The translations under genes were made by a program, and so were the position numbers. This document shows, piece by piece, positions 25,786 through 36,139 of a stretch of 64,000 bases of DNA (its first letter is position 1; each line of letters opens with the position of its first letter). Source of the DNA: Maribellus sp. CM-23 (GTDB lineage Bacteria > Bacteroidota > Bacteroidia > Bacteroidales > Prolixibacteraceae); the NCBI RefSeq assembly GCF_021354595.1, contig NZ_JADWYJ010000002.1, positions 1 through 64,000 on the forward strand. Direction: 5' to 3'. The notes below the pieces were generated by a model, which made no database searches, had not been told where the DNA came from, and was given only the letters and a program-made list of their open reading frames with translations.

Positions 25786-26760
25786 GTGGCCGAACCAATT
25801 ATCCAATTACAAAACATTAGCAAGAAATACGGCGACTTTACCGCAGTTGACGATCTCTGTCTGACCATCGAAAAAGGTGAAATATTTGGATTGCTCGGAC
25901 CCAACGGTTCGGGAAAATCAACCACCATTTTGATGATGCTGGGATTGACCGAACCAAGCGCCGGCGAAGTGAAAGTGTGCGGGATCGACTCAACCAGTCA
26001 CCCCATCGAAGTAAAAAGAAAAGTGGGTTATCTGGCCGAAGATGTTGGTTTTTACGATGATCAAACGCCACTTGAAAACCTCGTTTATTCAGCCATGTTA
26101 AATGGTATTCCCAAAAAAGAGGCCATCAAAAAAGCAGAAGAGCTGATCGAGCGTGTGGGATTAACCGGAGTTAAAAACAAAAAGACCGGGAAATTCTCGA
26201 AAGGAATGCGGCAACGACTGGGACTCGCCGATGTGCTGATCAAAGATCCCGAAGTGATTATTCTGGATGAACCTACTTCCGGCATCGACCCAAAGGGAGT
26301 GCAGGACTTTTTAAACCTGATCATTGAACTTCGTGACGAACACGGGATCAGCATTCTCTTCTCTTCACACGACCTGCAGCATGTGCAGCAGGTTTGCGAC
26401 CGTATCGGCATTTTTTTGGAAGGAAGGCTAATGGCTGTTGGGGACATTCGTTCACTATCGGCCAAACTTCTGACAGGCGGAAGATACCTGATCGAACTGG
26501 GAGCCGACAATTCGCGCGAAGCGGGTAAAAAACTAACGCTCGGCTGGTTTCAAAACCTGGCCAGCAACATGAACGAAATTGATTCGGTAAGCGAAGAAAA
26601 TGGATTGTTTAAAGTTCTATCGTCACAAGATATTTCGCTCGTGCTTTCAAAAAAGATCATGGAAGAAGGCTACAACCTGAATTTTCTGAATAAAAAGGAA
26701 TTTGGCATTGAAGCCATTTATAATCATTTAATGGAAGGAGGAACGGCTTATGCAAACTAA
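25786..26760 (+). CDS. ABC transporter ATP-binding protein
   Basis: This is a 324-residue ABC-2 type ATPase. It has Walker A GPNGSGKST (near residue 39), signature FSKGMRQRLGL (near 139), Walker B VIILDEPTSG (near 160) and the H-loop SSHD. The C-terminal extension (230-324) is typical of NatA/NosF-like ATPases. It starts with GTG at 25786, because no ATG occurs before the first strand. It is coupled with the NEW3 gene upstream and the permease downstream. Confidence 0.93.
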   Translation: MAEPIIQLQNISKKYGDFTAVDDLCLTIEKGEIFGLLGPNGSGKSTTILMMLGLTEPSAGEVKVCGIDSTSHPIEVKRKVGYLAEDVGFYDDQTPLENLVYSAMLNGIPKKEAIKKAEELIERVGLTGVKNKKTGKFSKGMRQRLGLADVLIKDPEVIILDEPTSGIDPKGVQDFLNLIIELRDEHGISILFSSHDLQHVQQVCDRIGIFLEGRLMAVGDIRSLSAKLLTGGRYLIELGADNSREAGKKLTLGWFQNLASNMNEIDSVSEENGLFKVLSSQDISLVLSKKIMEEGYNLNFLNKKEFGIEAIYNHLMEGGTAYAN

Positions 26761-27715
26761 CCATTCAATCGTTCGTCCGTTTTGGGTGATCGTAAACAAA
26801 GAGATTTCTGACATCATTAAAAGCTGGCGGTTCATTATTATGCTGGCCATTGTGCTGCTTACCTGTACCGGCTCGCTTTACACTGCTTTTACAGGTTTTG
26901 CTACGGCCAAACCAACCAACGATCCTGAAGAATCCTTTTTCTTCCTGAAACTGTTTACGATTTCAGACGGAACGCTTCCGTCATTTATCGTTTTCATCAG
27001 CTTTCTGGGACCTCTGCTCGGAATCAGTATGGGGTTTGACGCCATTAACTCAGAACAAAACAAGGGAACGCTCAGCCGGGTTCTGTCGCAGCCTATTTAC
27101 CGCGATTATGTATTGAACGCCAAATTCCTGGCATCTCTTATCGTGCTGAGCATCCTGTTTTTCTCACTCAACCTGCTGGTTTTGGGATTTGGACTGGTCA
27201 TTATCGGTATTCCTCCCACCGCGGAAGAAGTTTTCAGAATACTCATGTTCTCGATTGTCAGCATTGTTTATGTTGCTTTCTGGCTGAACCTGTCCATCTT
27301 GTTTTCCGTCGGGTTCCGGCAGGCAACAACCTCGGCGTTGGCGGGCATTTCCATTTGGTTATTCTTCAGCATATTCTATAATATGATCGTCAACGTAATC
27401 GCCAAAGGAATTTCGCCCCGGCAAATGATAAGCGAATACCAGCTGGTTTCGTTGCAAAAACTGATTCAAAACATTATGCGCCTCAACCCGGGACAGTTGT
27501 TTGACGATGCCACCACTACCCTATTGGTTCCGGGCGTGCGTAGCCTTGGTCCGCTTACCATGGAACAAATGAGCGGTGCCATTCCCAGTCCGCTGCCATT
27601 GGGGCAAAGTATGATGCTGGTGTGGCCACAGATAACCGCCTTATTTGCAGGAACGCTGGTTTTCTTCGGGCTGGCTTATATGTTATTTATGCGTCGGGAA
27701 ATACGCTCCAGATAA
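26750..27715 (+). CDS. ABC-2 type transporter permease
   Basis: This 321-residue inner-membrane protein has six predicted helices and a large loop after the first helix, matching the NosY-like ABC-2 permeases. The start overlaps the end of the ATPase gene by 11 bases, showing translational coupling. A conserved segment NKGTLSRVLSQPIYRDYVLNAKF follows the second helix and is the usual ATPase contact region. Confidence 0.92.
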   Translation: MQTNHSIVRPFWVIVNKEISDIIKSWRFIIMLAIVLLTCTGSLYTAFTGFATAKPTNDPEESFFFLKLFTISDGTLPSFIVFISFLGPLLGISMGFDAINSEQNKGTLSRVLSQPIYRDYVLNAKFLASLIVLSILFFSLNLLVLGFGLVIIGIPPTAEEVFRILMFSIVSIVYVAFWLNLSILFSVGFRQATTSALAGISIWLFFSIFYNMIVNVIAKGISPRQMISEYQLVSLQKLIQNIMRLNPGQLFDDATTTLLVPGVRSLGPLTMEQMSGAIPSPLPLGQSMMLVWPQITALFAGTLVFFGLAYMLFMRREIRSR

Positions 27716-27763
27716 CATTATCTGTTTCAAAACCCCGATTTTGAAAAACCAGAATTATTCACC

Positions 27764-27795
27764 AAAGGCTGCCACTAGAATCGGCAGCCTTTTTT
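27764..27795 (+). terminator. terminator of the NEW3/ABC operon
   Basis: A perfect AAAGGCTGCC / GGCAGCCTTT stem encloses a 9-nt loop and is followed by T-run, about 50 bases after the permease stop codon. Confidence 0.9.
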
Positions 27796-28145
27796 ATGCC
27801 AAACCTCTTTGCGCTAAAACTTTCCACTCAATATCAACCTCTCGCTTAAGACGACATAACCCTTCAAAATTTAGTTATGGATTGACTTCGCAAAAAGGGA
27901 AGAAATTAGTATATTAAAACCCTTTAAAGCTGAAAAGACAGCTTAAATAAAAAGCCGAAAAGAACTGTGACCAACATTACAAACCTTTGTTTACAAAACA
28001 ACTTAATTTAAACGGCCAGTCAATCGATTTAACTAAAATATTATAGTAAAATTCTATCGGATTTTCATCAACATTTAAAGCGTATTGTTGTTAAGAAATT
28101 GCGACAGAATAATTCAAGGAAACATTCAAAAAAACTAAATATCTT
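27796..28145 (+). other. aconitase upstream region, AT-rich, no clear sites
   Basis: This gap of about 350 bases between the terminator and the aconitase start must contain the promoter of the TCA cluster. A TTTG at 27991 and several AT-rich words are present, but none gave a convincing TTTG-N19-TAnnTTTG pair. No gene and no stable hairpin were recognised. Confidence 0.4.
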
Positions 28146-30407
28146 ATGTTTGATTCAGACCTTATCAAAAAAGTTTATTCAAAGCTACCGGAGAGAGTTC
28201 AGAAAGCGAAAGAATTATTAAACCGGCCCATGACCTATGCCGAAAAGATTTTATATGCGCATCTTTTTGAAACCCAGGAACTGGCAGCTTTTGAAAGAGG
28301 TACAGATTACGTAGATTTTGCACCCGACAGAGTGGCCATGCAGGATGCAACTGCACAAATGGCGCTGCTTCAATTTATAAATTCAGGAAAGAAAAGAACC
28401 GCGGTTCCTTCTACGGTTCACTGCGACCACCTTATTCAGGCGCAGGTGGAAGGAAAAACCGACCTTTCGGTAGCCAAAGATGCCAACAAAGAGGTTTTTG
28501 ACTTTCTGGAATCAGTTTCGAACAAATACGGAATCGGTTTCTGGAAACCGGGTGCCGGGATCATTCACCAGGTAGTTTTGGAAAATTACGCTTTCCCCGG
28601 GGGGATGATGATCGGAACCGACTCACACACCGTTAATGCGGGCGGACTTGGAATGGTGGCCATTGGCGTTGGCGGTGCCGACGCGGTGGATGTAATGGCC
28701 GGAATGGCCTGGGAACTGAAAATGCCTAAAATGATTGGAGTAAAGCTTACCGGCAAACTGAGCGGTTGGACTTCACCTAAAGACATTATATTAAAGGTTG
28801 CCGGAATTCTTACCGTAAAAGGTGGAACCGGAGCCATTATCGAATATTTCGGAGAAGGCGCCCAATCGCTTTCAGCAACCGGAAAAGGGACCATTTGCAA
28901 CATGGGTGCCGAAGTGGGCGCCACCACCAGTATTTTTGCTTACGACGAAAGCATGGAGCGCTACCTGAACGCTACCGGAAGATCGGAAGTGGCAGCCATC
29001 GCCAACCAGATGAAAGACGTGCTGGATGCTGACCCGGAAGTGTATGCAAATCCTGAGAAATATTACGACCAGCTGATCGAGATCAACCTTTCGGAACTGG
29101 CTCCGCATTTGAACGGGCCATTTACGCCCGACCGTGCCACACCAGTTTCGGAAATGAAAAAGGTGGCCGAAGAAAACGGCTGGCCCGTTGAAGTTTCGGT
29201 TGGTTTGATCGGAAGTTGTACCAACTCGTCGTACGAAGATATTTCAAGAGCAGCATCGATTGCCAAACAGGCCGAAGAAAAAGGTTTGATCACCAAAGCC
29301 GAATTTACGATCACTCCGGGTTCGGAGCAGGTTCGTTTTACCATCGAACGCGACGGATTTATCGATACGTTTGAAAAAATTGGCGGGAAAGTATTTGCCA
29401 ACGCCTGTGGCCCGTGTATCGGACAGTGGGCGCGCGAAGGGGCCGATAAGCAGGAAAAGAACACCATCGTTCACTCCTTTAACCGAAACTTCTCGAAACG
29501 TGCCGACGGCAATCCCAATACGCATGCGTTTGTTACCTCACCCGAGATGGTAACGGCGTTGGCTATTGCCGGCCGACTCGACTTTAATCCGCAAACCGAT
29601 ACATTGACCAACAAAAACGGAGAAGAAGTAAAACTGGATGAACCAACAGGCTTTGAACTTCCACCCCAGGGTTTTGATGTGGAAGACGCGGGATTTCAGG
29701 CTCCGGCAGAAGATGGTTCACACGTAGTGGTAAATGTAGCACCTGATTCAAATCGTCTGCAGTTGCTGTCGCCTTTCGAAGCATGGGACGGCAAAAACAT
29801 TACAGGCGCCAAATTGCTGGTAAAAGCATTCGGGAAATGTACCACCGACCATATTTCGATGGCAGGGCCTTGGTTGCGCTACCGCGGTCACCTCGATAAT
29901 ATTTCGAATAACATGCTGATTGGTGCCGTCAATGCATTCAACGACGAAACCAACAAGGTAAGAAACCAACTGACCGGTGCGTACGAAGAAGTTCCAAAAG
30001 TTCAGCGTCAGTACAAAGCTGCGGGTATACCAACCGTAGTGATTGGCGACCAGAATTACGGAGAAGGCTCTTCGCGCGAACACGCAGCAATGGAACCGCG
30101 CCACCTGGGTGTTCGTGCGGTAATTGTAAAGTCTTTCGCGCGTATTCACGAAACCAACCTGAAAAAGCAGGGAATGCTCGGATTGACCTTCGCCAATGAG
30201 AACGATTACGACCTGATTCAGGAAGACGATACCTTCAACTTTGTTGACCTGGTTGATTTCGCACCCGGTAAGCAGCTCACACTTGAAGTGGTTCATGCCG
30301 ATGGATCAAAAGACACCATCCAGTTAAATCACACCTACAATCAGCAACAGATTGAATGGTTCAAGGCAGGATCAGCGCTTAACCTGATCAAACAACAAAA
30401 CGCTTAA
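28146..30407 (+). CDS. acn: aconitate hydratase, mitochondrial-like type
   Basis: This 753-residue cytosolic enzyme converts citrate to isocitrate. The three cysteine ligands of the [4Fe-4S] cluster are visible: Cys358 in GSCTNSS, and Cys421 and Cys424 in ACGPCIGQW. The swivel domain with the [15 protein letters not shown] motif lies near residue 640. Length and sequence resemble the mitochondrial aconitase family and not bacterial AcnA (about 890 residues) or AcnB. It opens a cluster with two isocitrate dehydrogenases and citrate synthase, although the 188-base gap downstream contains hairpins. Confidence 0.95.
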   Translation: MFDSDLIKKVYSKLPERVQKAKELLNRPMTYAEKILYAHLFETQELAAFERGTDYVDFAPDRVAMQDATAQMALLQFINSGKKRTAVPSTVHCDHLIQAQVEGKTDLSVAKDANKEVFDFLESVSNKYGIGFWKPGAGIIHQVVLENYAFPGGMMIGTDSHTVNAGGLGMVAIGVGGADAVDVMAGMAWELKMPKMIGVKLTGKLSGWTSPKDIILKVAGILTVKGGTGAIIEYFGEGAQSLSATGKGTICNMGAEVGATTSIFAYDESMERYLNATGRSEVAAIANQMKDVLDADPEVYANPEKYYDQLIEINLSELAPHLNGPFTPDRATPVSEMKKVAEENGWPVEVSVGLIGSCTNSSYEDISRAASIAKQAEEKGLITKAEFTITPGSEQVRFTIERDGFIDTFEKIGGKVFANACGPCIGQWAREGADKQEKNTIVHSFNRNFSKRADGNPNTHAFVTSPEMVTALAIAGRLDFNPQTDTLTNKNGEEVKLDEPTGFELPPQGFDVEDAGFQAPAEDGSHVVVNVAPDSNRLQLLSPFEAWDGKNITGAKLLVKAFGKCTTDHISMAGPWLRYRGHLDNISNNMLIGAVNAFNDETNKVRNQLTGAYEEVPKVQRQYKAAGIPTVVIGDQNYGEGSSREHAAMEPRHLGVRAVIVKSFARIHETNLKKQGMLGLTFANENDYDLIQEDDTFNFVDLVDFAPGKQLTLEVVHADGSKDTIQLNHTYNQQQIEWFKAGSALNLIKQQNA

Positions 30408-30447
30408 TAAGCAGCAAACAATCCTGAAAGGATTAAACATAAATTTC

Positions 30448-30465
30448 CCCGGGCTTCGGCCCGGG
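30448..30465 (+). terminator. GC-rich TTCG-loop hairpin between aconitase and IDH
   Basis: A perfect CCCGGGC / GCCCGGG stem closes a TTCG tetraloop. No T-run follows (the next bases are AACATAAC), so it may be a weak terminator, a 3'-end-stabilising hairpin for the aconitase mRNA or both. Confidence 0.55.
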
Positions 30466-30488
30466 AACATAACATTTAAGAAACGAAA

Positions 30489-30533
30489 GGTGCAGCCACG
30501 CCCGCTTTATGAAAAGTAAGCTGAACCTGCACC
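30489..30533 (+). promoter_or_regulatory. second structured element in the IDH leader
   Basis: GGTGCAG (30489-30495) pairs with CTGCACC (30527-30533); within it GCTT (30504-30507) can pair with AAGC (30518-30521). It lies 62 bases before the IDH start codon and matches no riboswitch class I know. It may be a regulatory hairpin or a processing site. Confidence 0.4.
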
Positions 30534-30595
30534 GCATAGAAAAAGTTGATTGAAACACAATCAAAAATTAAATAACCAGTAAATTCAAAAGAAAC

Positions 30596-31822
30596 ATGCA
30601 AAAGATCAAGGTTCTCAACCCGGTAGTAGAGCTCGACGGAGATGAAATGACCAGGGTTATTTGGGATTTCATCAAACAAAAACTAATTCTTCCCTATCTC
30701 GACATCGACTTAAAGTATTACGATCTGGGAGTTGAAAGTCGCGACGCTACCGACGACCAAATTACAGTGGATGCTGCCAATGCCATCAGAAAATACGGAG
30801 TAGGCGTAAAATGTGCCACTATTACACCCGACGAAGCCCGTGTGGAAGAGTTTGGGTTAAAACACATGTGGAAATCGCCCAATGGCACCATTCGTAACAT
30901 TTTGGGAGGAACCGTGTTTCGTGAACCGATTATGATCTCGAATATTCCGCGCCTGGTTCCGGGATGGAAACAGCCCATTTGCATCGGACGTCACGCTTTT
31001 GGCGATCAGTACAAAGCAACTGATTTCGTAACAAAAGGAAGAGGCAAGCTGACCATCACTTTTACACCGGAAGACGGTGGTGAAACCGTTTCACACGAAG
31101 TATACGATTTTGAAGGCGACGGAGTGGCAATGGCCATGTACAATACTGATGATTCGATTACCGGATTTGCCCGTTCGTGTATGAACCAGGCACTGGATAA
31201 AGGCTGGCCTTTATATATGTCAACCAAAAATACCATCCTGAAAAAATACGATGGTCGTTTTAAAGATATTTTCCAGAAAATCTACGAAGAGGAATTCAAA
31301 GACAAATTTGCTGCGGCCGGAATTACTTACGAACATCGTTTGATCGACGACATGGTAGCAGCTGCGTTGAAATGGGACGGCGGCTTTGTTTGGGCCTGTA
31401 AAAACTACGACGGCGACGTACAAAGCGACACCGTTGCACAGGGATTTGGCTCACTTGGACTGATGACATCCGTATTGATTACTCCGGATGGAAAAACCAT
31501 GGAAGCCGAAGCCGCTCACGGAACGGTTACACGCCACTACCGTCAGCACCAGCAGGGGAAACCGACTTCGACCAACCCGATCGCATCGATTTTTGCCTGG
31601 ACACGTGGACTGGCCTTCCGTGGCAAACTGGATGACAACCAACCGTTGATTGATTTTGCCAATGCACTGGAAGAAGTTTGCATTGAAACCGTGGAATCAG
31701 GAAAAATGACCAAGGACCTGGCGTTGATTGTTCACGGCGCCGATTTAAAGTCGGAACACTACCTGACTACCGAACAATTCCTGGAAGCGCTGGATGAAAA
31801 TCTCCAAAATAAACTAAATTAA
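30596..31822 (+). CDS. idh: NADP-dependent isocitrate dehydrogenase, eukaryotic-type subfamily
   Basis: This 408-residue homodimeric-type IDH oxidises isocitrate to 2-oxoglutarate. Family landmarks are the start [19 protein letters not shown], the substrate loop [21 protein letters not shown] near residues 92-112, the metal-binding aspartates in [22 protein letters not shown], and [11 protein letters not shown], whose arginine-histidine pair contacts the 2'-phosphate of NADP in this subfamily. It belongs to the same subfamily as human IDH1/IDH2. The next gene encodes an IDH of a different subfamily. Confidence 0.95.
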   Translation: MQKIKVLNPVVELDGDEMTRVIWDFIKQKLILPYLDIDLKYYDLGVESRDATDDQITVDAANAIRKYGVGVKCATITPDEARVEEFGLKHMWKSPNGTIRNILGGTVFREPIMISNIPRLVPGWKQPICIGRHAFGDQYKATDFVTKGRGKLTITFTPEDGGETVSHEVYDFEGDGVAMAMYNTDDSITGFARSCMNQALDKGWPLYMSTKNTILKKYDGRFKDIFQKIYEEEFKDKFAAAGITYEHRLIDDMVAAALKWDGGFVWACKNYDGDVQSDTVAQGFGSLGLMTSVLITPDGKTMEAEAAHGTVTRHYRQHQQGKPTSTNPIASIFAWTRGLAFRGKLDDNQPLIDFANALEEVCIETVESGKMTKDLALIVHGADLKSEHYLTTEQFLEALDENLQNKLN

Positions 31823-31835
31823 CGAATTGTAATTG

Positions 31836-33101
31836 ATGACAAATAAAACCAAAATAATCAACGGGAAGCTTTTTGTGCCTGACCAGCCGGTGATTCCGTT
31901 TATTGAAGGAGACGGTATTGGCAAAGACATTACAGGCCCCTCGCAAAGGGTACTGGATGCAGCGGTTGCCAAAGCCTATGGCGACGAAAAACGACTGATC
32001 TGGAAAGAGGTGCTGGCCGGCGAAAAAGCCTACAAGGAAACCGGAAATTATCTTCCGCAGGAAACACTGGATGCTTTTAAGGAACATTTGGTTGGGATTA
32101 AAGGTCCGCTTCAAACACCGGTTGGAGAAGGAATTCGTTCGCTGAACGTTGCCCTCCGCCAAACACTGGATTTGTATGTTTGTCTGCGCCCCGTGCGTTG
32201 GTTCAAAGGCGTGCCCTCTCCCATTCGTTATCCTTCGATGGTTGACATGCATATTTTCCGCGAAAACACCGAGGATATTTATGCCGGCATCGAATATATG
32301 GCGGGAAACGAAAAGAGCAAAAAATTTCGTGATTTCCTGATCAACGAAATGGGTGTGGACAAAATCCGCTTTCCCGAGAGTTCTTCTTTTGGGGTAAAAC
32401 CTATTTCGAAAGACGGTTCAGTGCGTTTAACCAAAGCAGCCATTGAATACGCCATTCTGCGAAAACTACCTTCGGTGACGATCGTTCACAAAGGAAACAT
32501 CATGAAGTTTACGGAAGGAGCCTTCAAGAACTGGAGTTACGACTTGGCGGAAACGGAATTCAAATTGCAGACTTTTACCTGGCGTCAGTACGAAAAGATC
32601 AGGGAAGAAAAAGGTCAGCTGGATGCCGACAAGGCGCTGGATGAAGCCAAAAAAGACGGAAAAGTGATCGTAAAAGATTGCATCACCGACGCCTTTTTGC
32701 AGGAATCGTTGCTGCACCCTTGGGACCACTCGGTAATTGCCACTATGAACCTGAACGGAGACTACATTTCCGACCAATTGGCCGCAATGGTTGGTGGTAT
32801 CGGAATTTCTCCCGGTGCAAACATCAACTACCACAGTGGTTATGCCATTTTTGAAGCCACTCACGGAACCGCACCGAATATCGCAGGTACAGGAAAAGCC
32901 AACCCCGGTTCGTTGATCCTTTCGGGAGTGATGATGTTGGAATACCTTGGCTGGGACGAAGCTGCAGAACATGTTTACGATGCCATGGAGCACGTGTTTG
33001 CCAAACGAAAGGTAACATCCGACCTGCATTCTCAGATGGAAGGTGCTACGCTGCTAACTACCTCCGAGTTTGCGGATGAAATCATTAAAAATATGCATTG
33101 A
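31836..33101 (+). CDS. icd: isocitrate dehydrogenase, bacterial Icd subfamily, predicted NAD-preferring
   Basis: This 421-residue enzyme aligns without gaps to Escherichia coli Icd in the active and coenzyme regions, including [14 protein letters not shown], whose serine (about residue 102) corresponds to the kinase-regulated Ser113. The four E. coli residues that bind the NADP 2'-phosphate, Lys344, Tyr345, Tyr391 and Arg395, are Asn348, Ile349, Ser395 and Ser399 here, and Val351 is Ala355. Ile, Ala and Ser at these places match known NAD-using or NAD-engineered Icd. So NAD+ use is predicted by inference, although the family is usually called NADP-dependent. The start ATG at 31836 lies 13 bases after the upstream IDH stop, so both are co-transcribed. 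Confidence 0.93.
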   Translation: MTNKTKIINGKLFVPDQPVIPFIEGDGIGKDITGPSQRVLDAAVAKAYGDEKRLIWKEVLAGEKAYKETGNYLPQETLDAFKEHLVGIKGPLQTPVGEGIRSLNVALRQTLDLYVCLRPVRWFKGVPSPIRYPSMVDMHIFRENTEDIYAGIEYMAGNEKSKKFRDFLINEMGVDKIRFPESSSFGVKPISKDGSVRLTKAAIEYAILRKLPSVTIVHKGNIMKFTEGAFKNWSYDLAETEFKLQTFTWRQYEKIREEKGQLDADKALDEAKKDGKVIVKDCITDAFLQESLLHPWDHSVIATMNLNGDYISDQLAAMVGGIGISPGANINYHSGYAIFEATHGTAPNIAGTGKANPGSLILSGVMMLEYLGWDEAAEHVYDAMEHVFAKRKVTSDLHSQMEGATLLTTSEFADEIIKNMH

Positions 33102-33132
33102 TCAATAATAATCAAACAAATACAATAAACAG

Positions 33133-34452
33133 ATGGAATACATTAAGTACAGATTTTACCAGAAAGCAAGTAAGTGCTCAGCCGAGTTCCAACGCTTGAA
33201 AAAAGAACATGCCGATGTGGTGCTCGGTCAGGTTACGCTTGGCCAGGTATTGACAGGGATGAAAGGAATACCTCTGTTGGTAACCGATACATCGAAACTC
33301 GACCCGGAAGAAGGCATCCGTTTCAAAGGATACTCCATTCCTGAATTACAGCAGAAACTGCCCAAAATGAATCCCGAAGGTGAACCACTACCCGAAGGTT
33401 TGTTTTACCTGATGTTGATTGGCGAAATTCCGTCGCAGGAAGATGCCCTCAACCTTTCGATTGACTGGGCAACCCGGGCACACGTGCCACAACACGTTTT
33501 CGACGTGATTGATGCACTGCCTAAAACATCGAAACCGATGACCCAGTTTAGTGCGGCTATTTTATCGATGGCTACGGAATCTATTTTCCAGAAAGCATAC
33601 AGGGCCGGTGTAAACAAGAAATTTTACTGGGATGCTACTTACGAAGACGTTATGAACCTGATTGCACGTCTTCCGCGCATTGCAGCCTACATTTACCGCC
33701 GCCAGTTCCATAACAGCGATCACATTGAACCTAACCCACGTCTCGACTGGGCAGGTAACCTGGCGCATATGATGGGATTTAACTCGGAAGATATCCGCAG
33801 ATTGTTCCGTCTCTATATGATCATCCATGCCGATCACGAAGGAGGAAACGTATCAGCACATACCGCACACTTGGTAGGTTCTGCACTAAGCAACCCGTAT
33901 TATGCCTATGCAGCTGCGATGACCGGATTGGCCGGCCCCTTGCATGGTTTTGCCAACCAGGACGTGATTTTCTGGATTTTTGAAATGATCGAAGCTTTGG
34001 GGACCGATGCTCCAACCGATGAGCAGGTTTCTGATTATTGCAAAAGAACGCTGGAAGAAGGCCGTGTAATTCCGGGATACGGACACGCTGTATTGCGTAA
34101 AACAGACCCGCGTTTTACCGCTCAGGAAGAATTTGCCAACAAATACATCAAAAACGATCCGTTGGTAAACCTGGTCAACCAGTTGTACCGTGTGGTTCCA
34201 CCAATTTTGGGTTCTGTTGGAAAAATCAAAAATCCATGGCCCAATGTAGATGCTTACAGTGGTTCATTATTGTATCATTATGGCATTAAGGAATATACAT
34301 TCTATACGGTAATGTTTGGTGTATCACGTGCACTCGGAGTTTTGGCTTCGTTGGTTAACGACCGCATTTACGGTATGCCGATCGAGCGTCCGACTTCTCA
34401 CCCACTAAGCTGGTTCAAACAGCAAGCTGAAGGAAAAGGAAGTGATTGTTAA
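33133..34452 (+). CDS. gltA: citrate synthase, mitochondrial-like type
   Basis: This 439-residue enzyme condenses oxaloacetate and acetyl-CoA. The substrate-binding histidine is in HADHEGGNVSAHTAHLVG, another conserved region is GLAGPLHGFANQ, and the PGYGHAVLRKTDPR segment carries the catalytic histidine. A conserved arginine-rich C-terminal region (RPTSHP) follows. These segments resemble eukaryotic mitochondrial citrate synthase much more than the allosteric hexameric enzyme of enterobacteria. It ends the TCA cluster, closed by a strong terminator. Confidence 0.95.
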   Translation: MEYIKYRFYQKASKCSAEFQRLKKEHADVVLGQVTLGQVLTGMKGIPLLVTDTSKLDPEEGIRFKGYSIPELQQKLPKMNPEGEPLPEGLFYLMLIGEIPSQEDALNLSIDWATRAHVPQHVFDVIDALPKTSKPMTQFSAAILSMATESIFQKAYRAGVNKKFYWDATYEDVMNLIARLPRIAAYIYRRQFHNSDHIEPNPRLDWAGNLAHMMGFNSEDIRRLFRLYMIIHADHEGGNVSAHTAHLVGSALSNPYYAYAAAMTGLAGPLHGFANQDVIFWIFEMIEALGTDAPTDEQVSDYCKRTLEEGRVIPGYGHAVLRKTDPRFTAQEEFANKYIKNDPLVNLVNQLYRVVPPILGSVGKIKNPWPNVDAYSGSLLYHYGIKEYTFYTVMFGVSRALGVLASLVNDRIYGMPIERPTSHPLSWFKQQAEGKGSDC

Positions 34453-34467
34453 AAGACATCGCAACAT

Positions 34468-34502
34468 AAAAAAGAAAGCCGGTTTAAGCCGGCTTTCTTT
34501 TT
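34468..34502. terminator. bidirectional terminator between citrate synthase and pirin
   Basis: A long stem of AAAAAAGAAAGCCGG (34468-34482) with CCGGCTTTCTTTTT (34489-34502) encloses a 6-nt loop. It gives a U-run in both directions and serves the convergent genes. Confidence 0.92.
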
Positions 34503-34581
34503 GGATACAACTTCATTGTATCTTCATTGAAATTCTATTTCTTATGCTTGTCTGAATACTTCGGTTTTGCCCAAAGTATCT

Positions 34582-35295
34582 CTAATTAAACATGGGTACC
34601 TCCATTAACAAAACCCGAGCATCGGTGTCAGCCATTAATTCAAGTTCGCTTACCTCCCACATTCCAAGTCCGTCTCTCCGATTAAGAGCCTGCCCGTTAA
34701 TGGTAACATCTCCTTCAATAACAAAAGCATAAACTCCGTTTCCGTCTTTCTTCAAATGATAAGAACCGGTTTTCCCTTTGTCGAACGAACCAAGGCTAAA
34801 CCAGGCATCCTGGTGTATCCAAACTCCCGGGTCTTCAGAATCGGGAGAAAGAACCTGGTAAAATTCGTTGCTTTTAAATATGTCTCGAACCGAAATCTGA
34901 TCGTATCGCGGCTGAACGTTTTTCTTGTTGGGAAAAACCCAGATTTGCAGGAGTTCTACTTTTTTTTCCTGGCTGTGGTTGAATTCGCTGTGAAAAACAC
35001 CTGTTCCGGCACTCATTACCTGAACATCGCCTTCTCGAATTACCTCTTCGTTTCCCATATTGTCACGATGGCGCAAATCGCCTTCGAGCGGAATAGTTAT
35101 AATTTCCATGTTATCATGCGGGTGCATGCCAAAACCACCACCACCAGCTATCGAATCATCGTTTAAAACTCTCAATGCGCCAAAGTGAACACGTTCCGGA
35201 TCGTAATAATTGGCAAAACTAAACGTATGGTGCGTATCCAACCAACCATGATTGGCGCTTCCCCTTGTTTCTGCCTTGTGCAACATTGTTTTCAT
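34582..35295 (-). CDS. pirin family protein
   Basis: This 237-residue bicupin has the pirin N-terminal cupin with metal-site residues in GFGMHPHDNMEIIT (near residue 55) and a second His/Glu pair in GTGVFHSEFNHS near 98. The C-terminal cupin is less conserved, as usual. Relatives such as YhhW have quercetin 2,3-dioxygenase activity, and others are redox-sensitive regulators. The ATG at 35295 (MKTMLHKAETRGSANHGWLDTHHTF) is the family start. It is a monocistronic minus-strand gene. Confidence 0.92.
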   Translation of the reverse strand: MKTMLHKAETRGSANHGWLDTHHTFSFANYYDPERVHFGALRVLNDDSIAGGGGFGMHPHDNMEIITIPLEGDLRHRDNMGNEEVIREGDVQVMSAGTGVFHSEFNHSQEKKVELLQIWVFPNKKNVQPRYDQISVRDIFKSNEFYQVLSPDSEDPGVWIHQDAWFSLGSFDKGKTGSYHLKKDGNGVYAFVIEGDVTINGQALNRRDGLGMWEVSELELMADTDARVLLMEVPMFN

Positions 35296-35484
35296 GATCT
35301 GTATTTTTATGGCTTTTCTGTAACAATCCTTCTCCGAAATAAAAGTCGTTCCCTTTTGCTTTTCCTCGGCCGGTTTCGGCGATCGCTGCATTTGCGATCA
35401 CCACTTACCGGTAAGGAACCATTTTCTAATCTACATTCCCGGGAAACAACTCTGTCACCCATTCAGAACGTAGTTTCGGCGGAA

Positions 35485-36102
35485 TTAAGGTTTGGAAACT
35501 TCTGCTGAAGAAGAAGCTACCAGTTCGAAACGGATGTCGAAAGTATCGTAGATCATTTTATCGCCCAAACCTTCGAAAAATTTACCTGAACCATAACGAA
35601 TGTCGTATTTGGTACGATCAACGGTAGCTGTTCCGTTGGCAGTAAGTTTATCTCCTTCCACTTTTACTTCAGCCGGGAACGAAATTTCGTGTTTGATACC
35701 TTTGATTGTCAAGTCTCCCACCACTTTGTGCTGAGCTCCGTCCTTCGTTACCGATTTAATCGCAAAGGTTGCTTTCGGATGTTTCTCTACCGAAAAGAAG
35801 TCATCTGATTTCAGGTGGCCGATCAGTTTGTCTTTCCATTCACCTTCCAAATCAGTACAGTCAATCGTGTTCATATCCAGGTTAATGGATGCTCCTGTAA
35901 TTTTCTCATCCTGCACGTAAACAGTTCCGTCAGCAACCGAAAGAAGCCCTGAATGCTCACCTGTCACCTTTTTGGCATTCCAGTAAACCTTACTGGTTTT
36001 GGTATCAACTTTTAATGCTGACTGCGCAACAGCTTTCTGTCCTGTTACCGCTACTAGAGCAATTAATAATGCTATTCCTAAAAGTCCACTAATTTTTTTC
36101 AT
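35485..36102 (-). CDS. YceI family periplasmic lipid-binding-like protein
   Basis: This 205-residue exported beta-barrel of lipocalin-like fold has a signal peptide (MKKISGLLGIALLIALVAVTGQKAVAQ) and the YceI repeats (SKVYWNAKKVTGEHSG near 37, KATFAIKSVT near 108, VVGDLTIKGIKHEISF near 127). YceI proteins bind isoprenoid chains, often quinone-type lipids. The gene is transcribed toward pirin and follows the Crp/Fnr-like gene on the same strand with its own apparent promoter. Confidence 0.92.
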   Translation of the reverse strand: MKKISGLLGIALLIALVAVTGQKAVAQSALKVDTKTSKVYWNAKKVTGEHSGLLSVADGTVYVQDEKITGASINLDMNTIDCTDLEGEWKDKLIGHLKSDDFFSVEKHPKATFAIKSVTKDGAQHKVVGDLTIKGIKHEISFPAEVKVEGDKLTANGTATVDRTKYDIRYGSGKFFEGLGDKMIYDTFDIRFELVASSSAEVSKP

Positions 36103-36139
36103 TTTTCTTAAATTTTAGTTTCTAATCTTAATTTCACTG

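Noticed and set aside
30596..33101. Two adjacent IDH genes as a simple gene duplication
   Set aside because: The two proteins belong to different IDH subfamilies with different motif sets and coenzyme-site residues, so they did not arise by local duplication.
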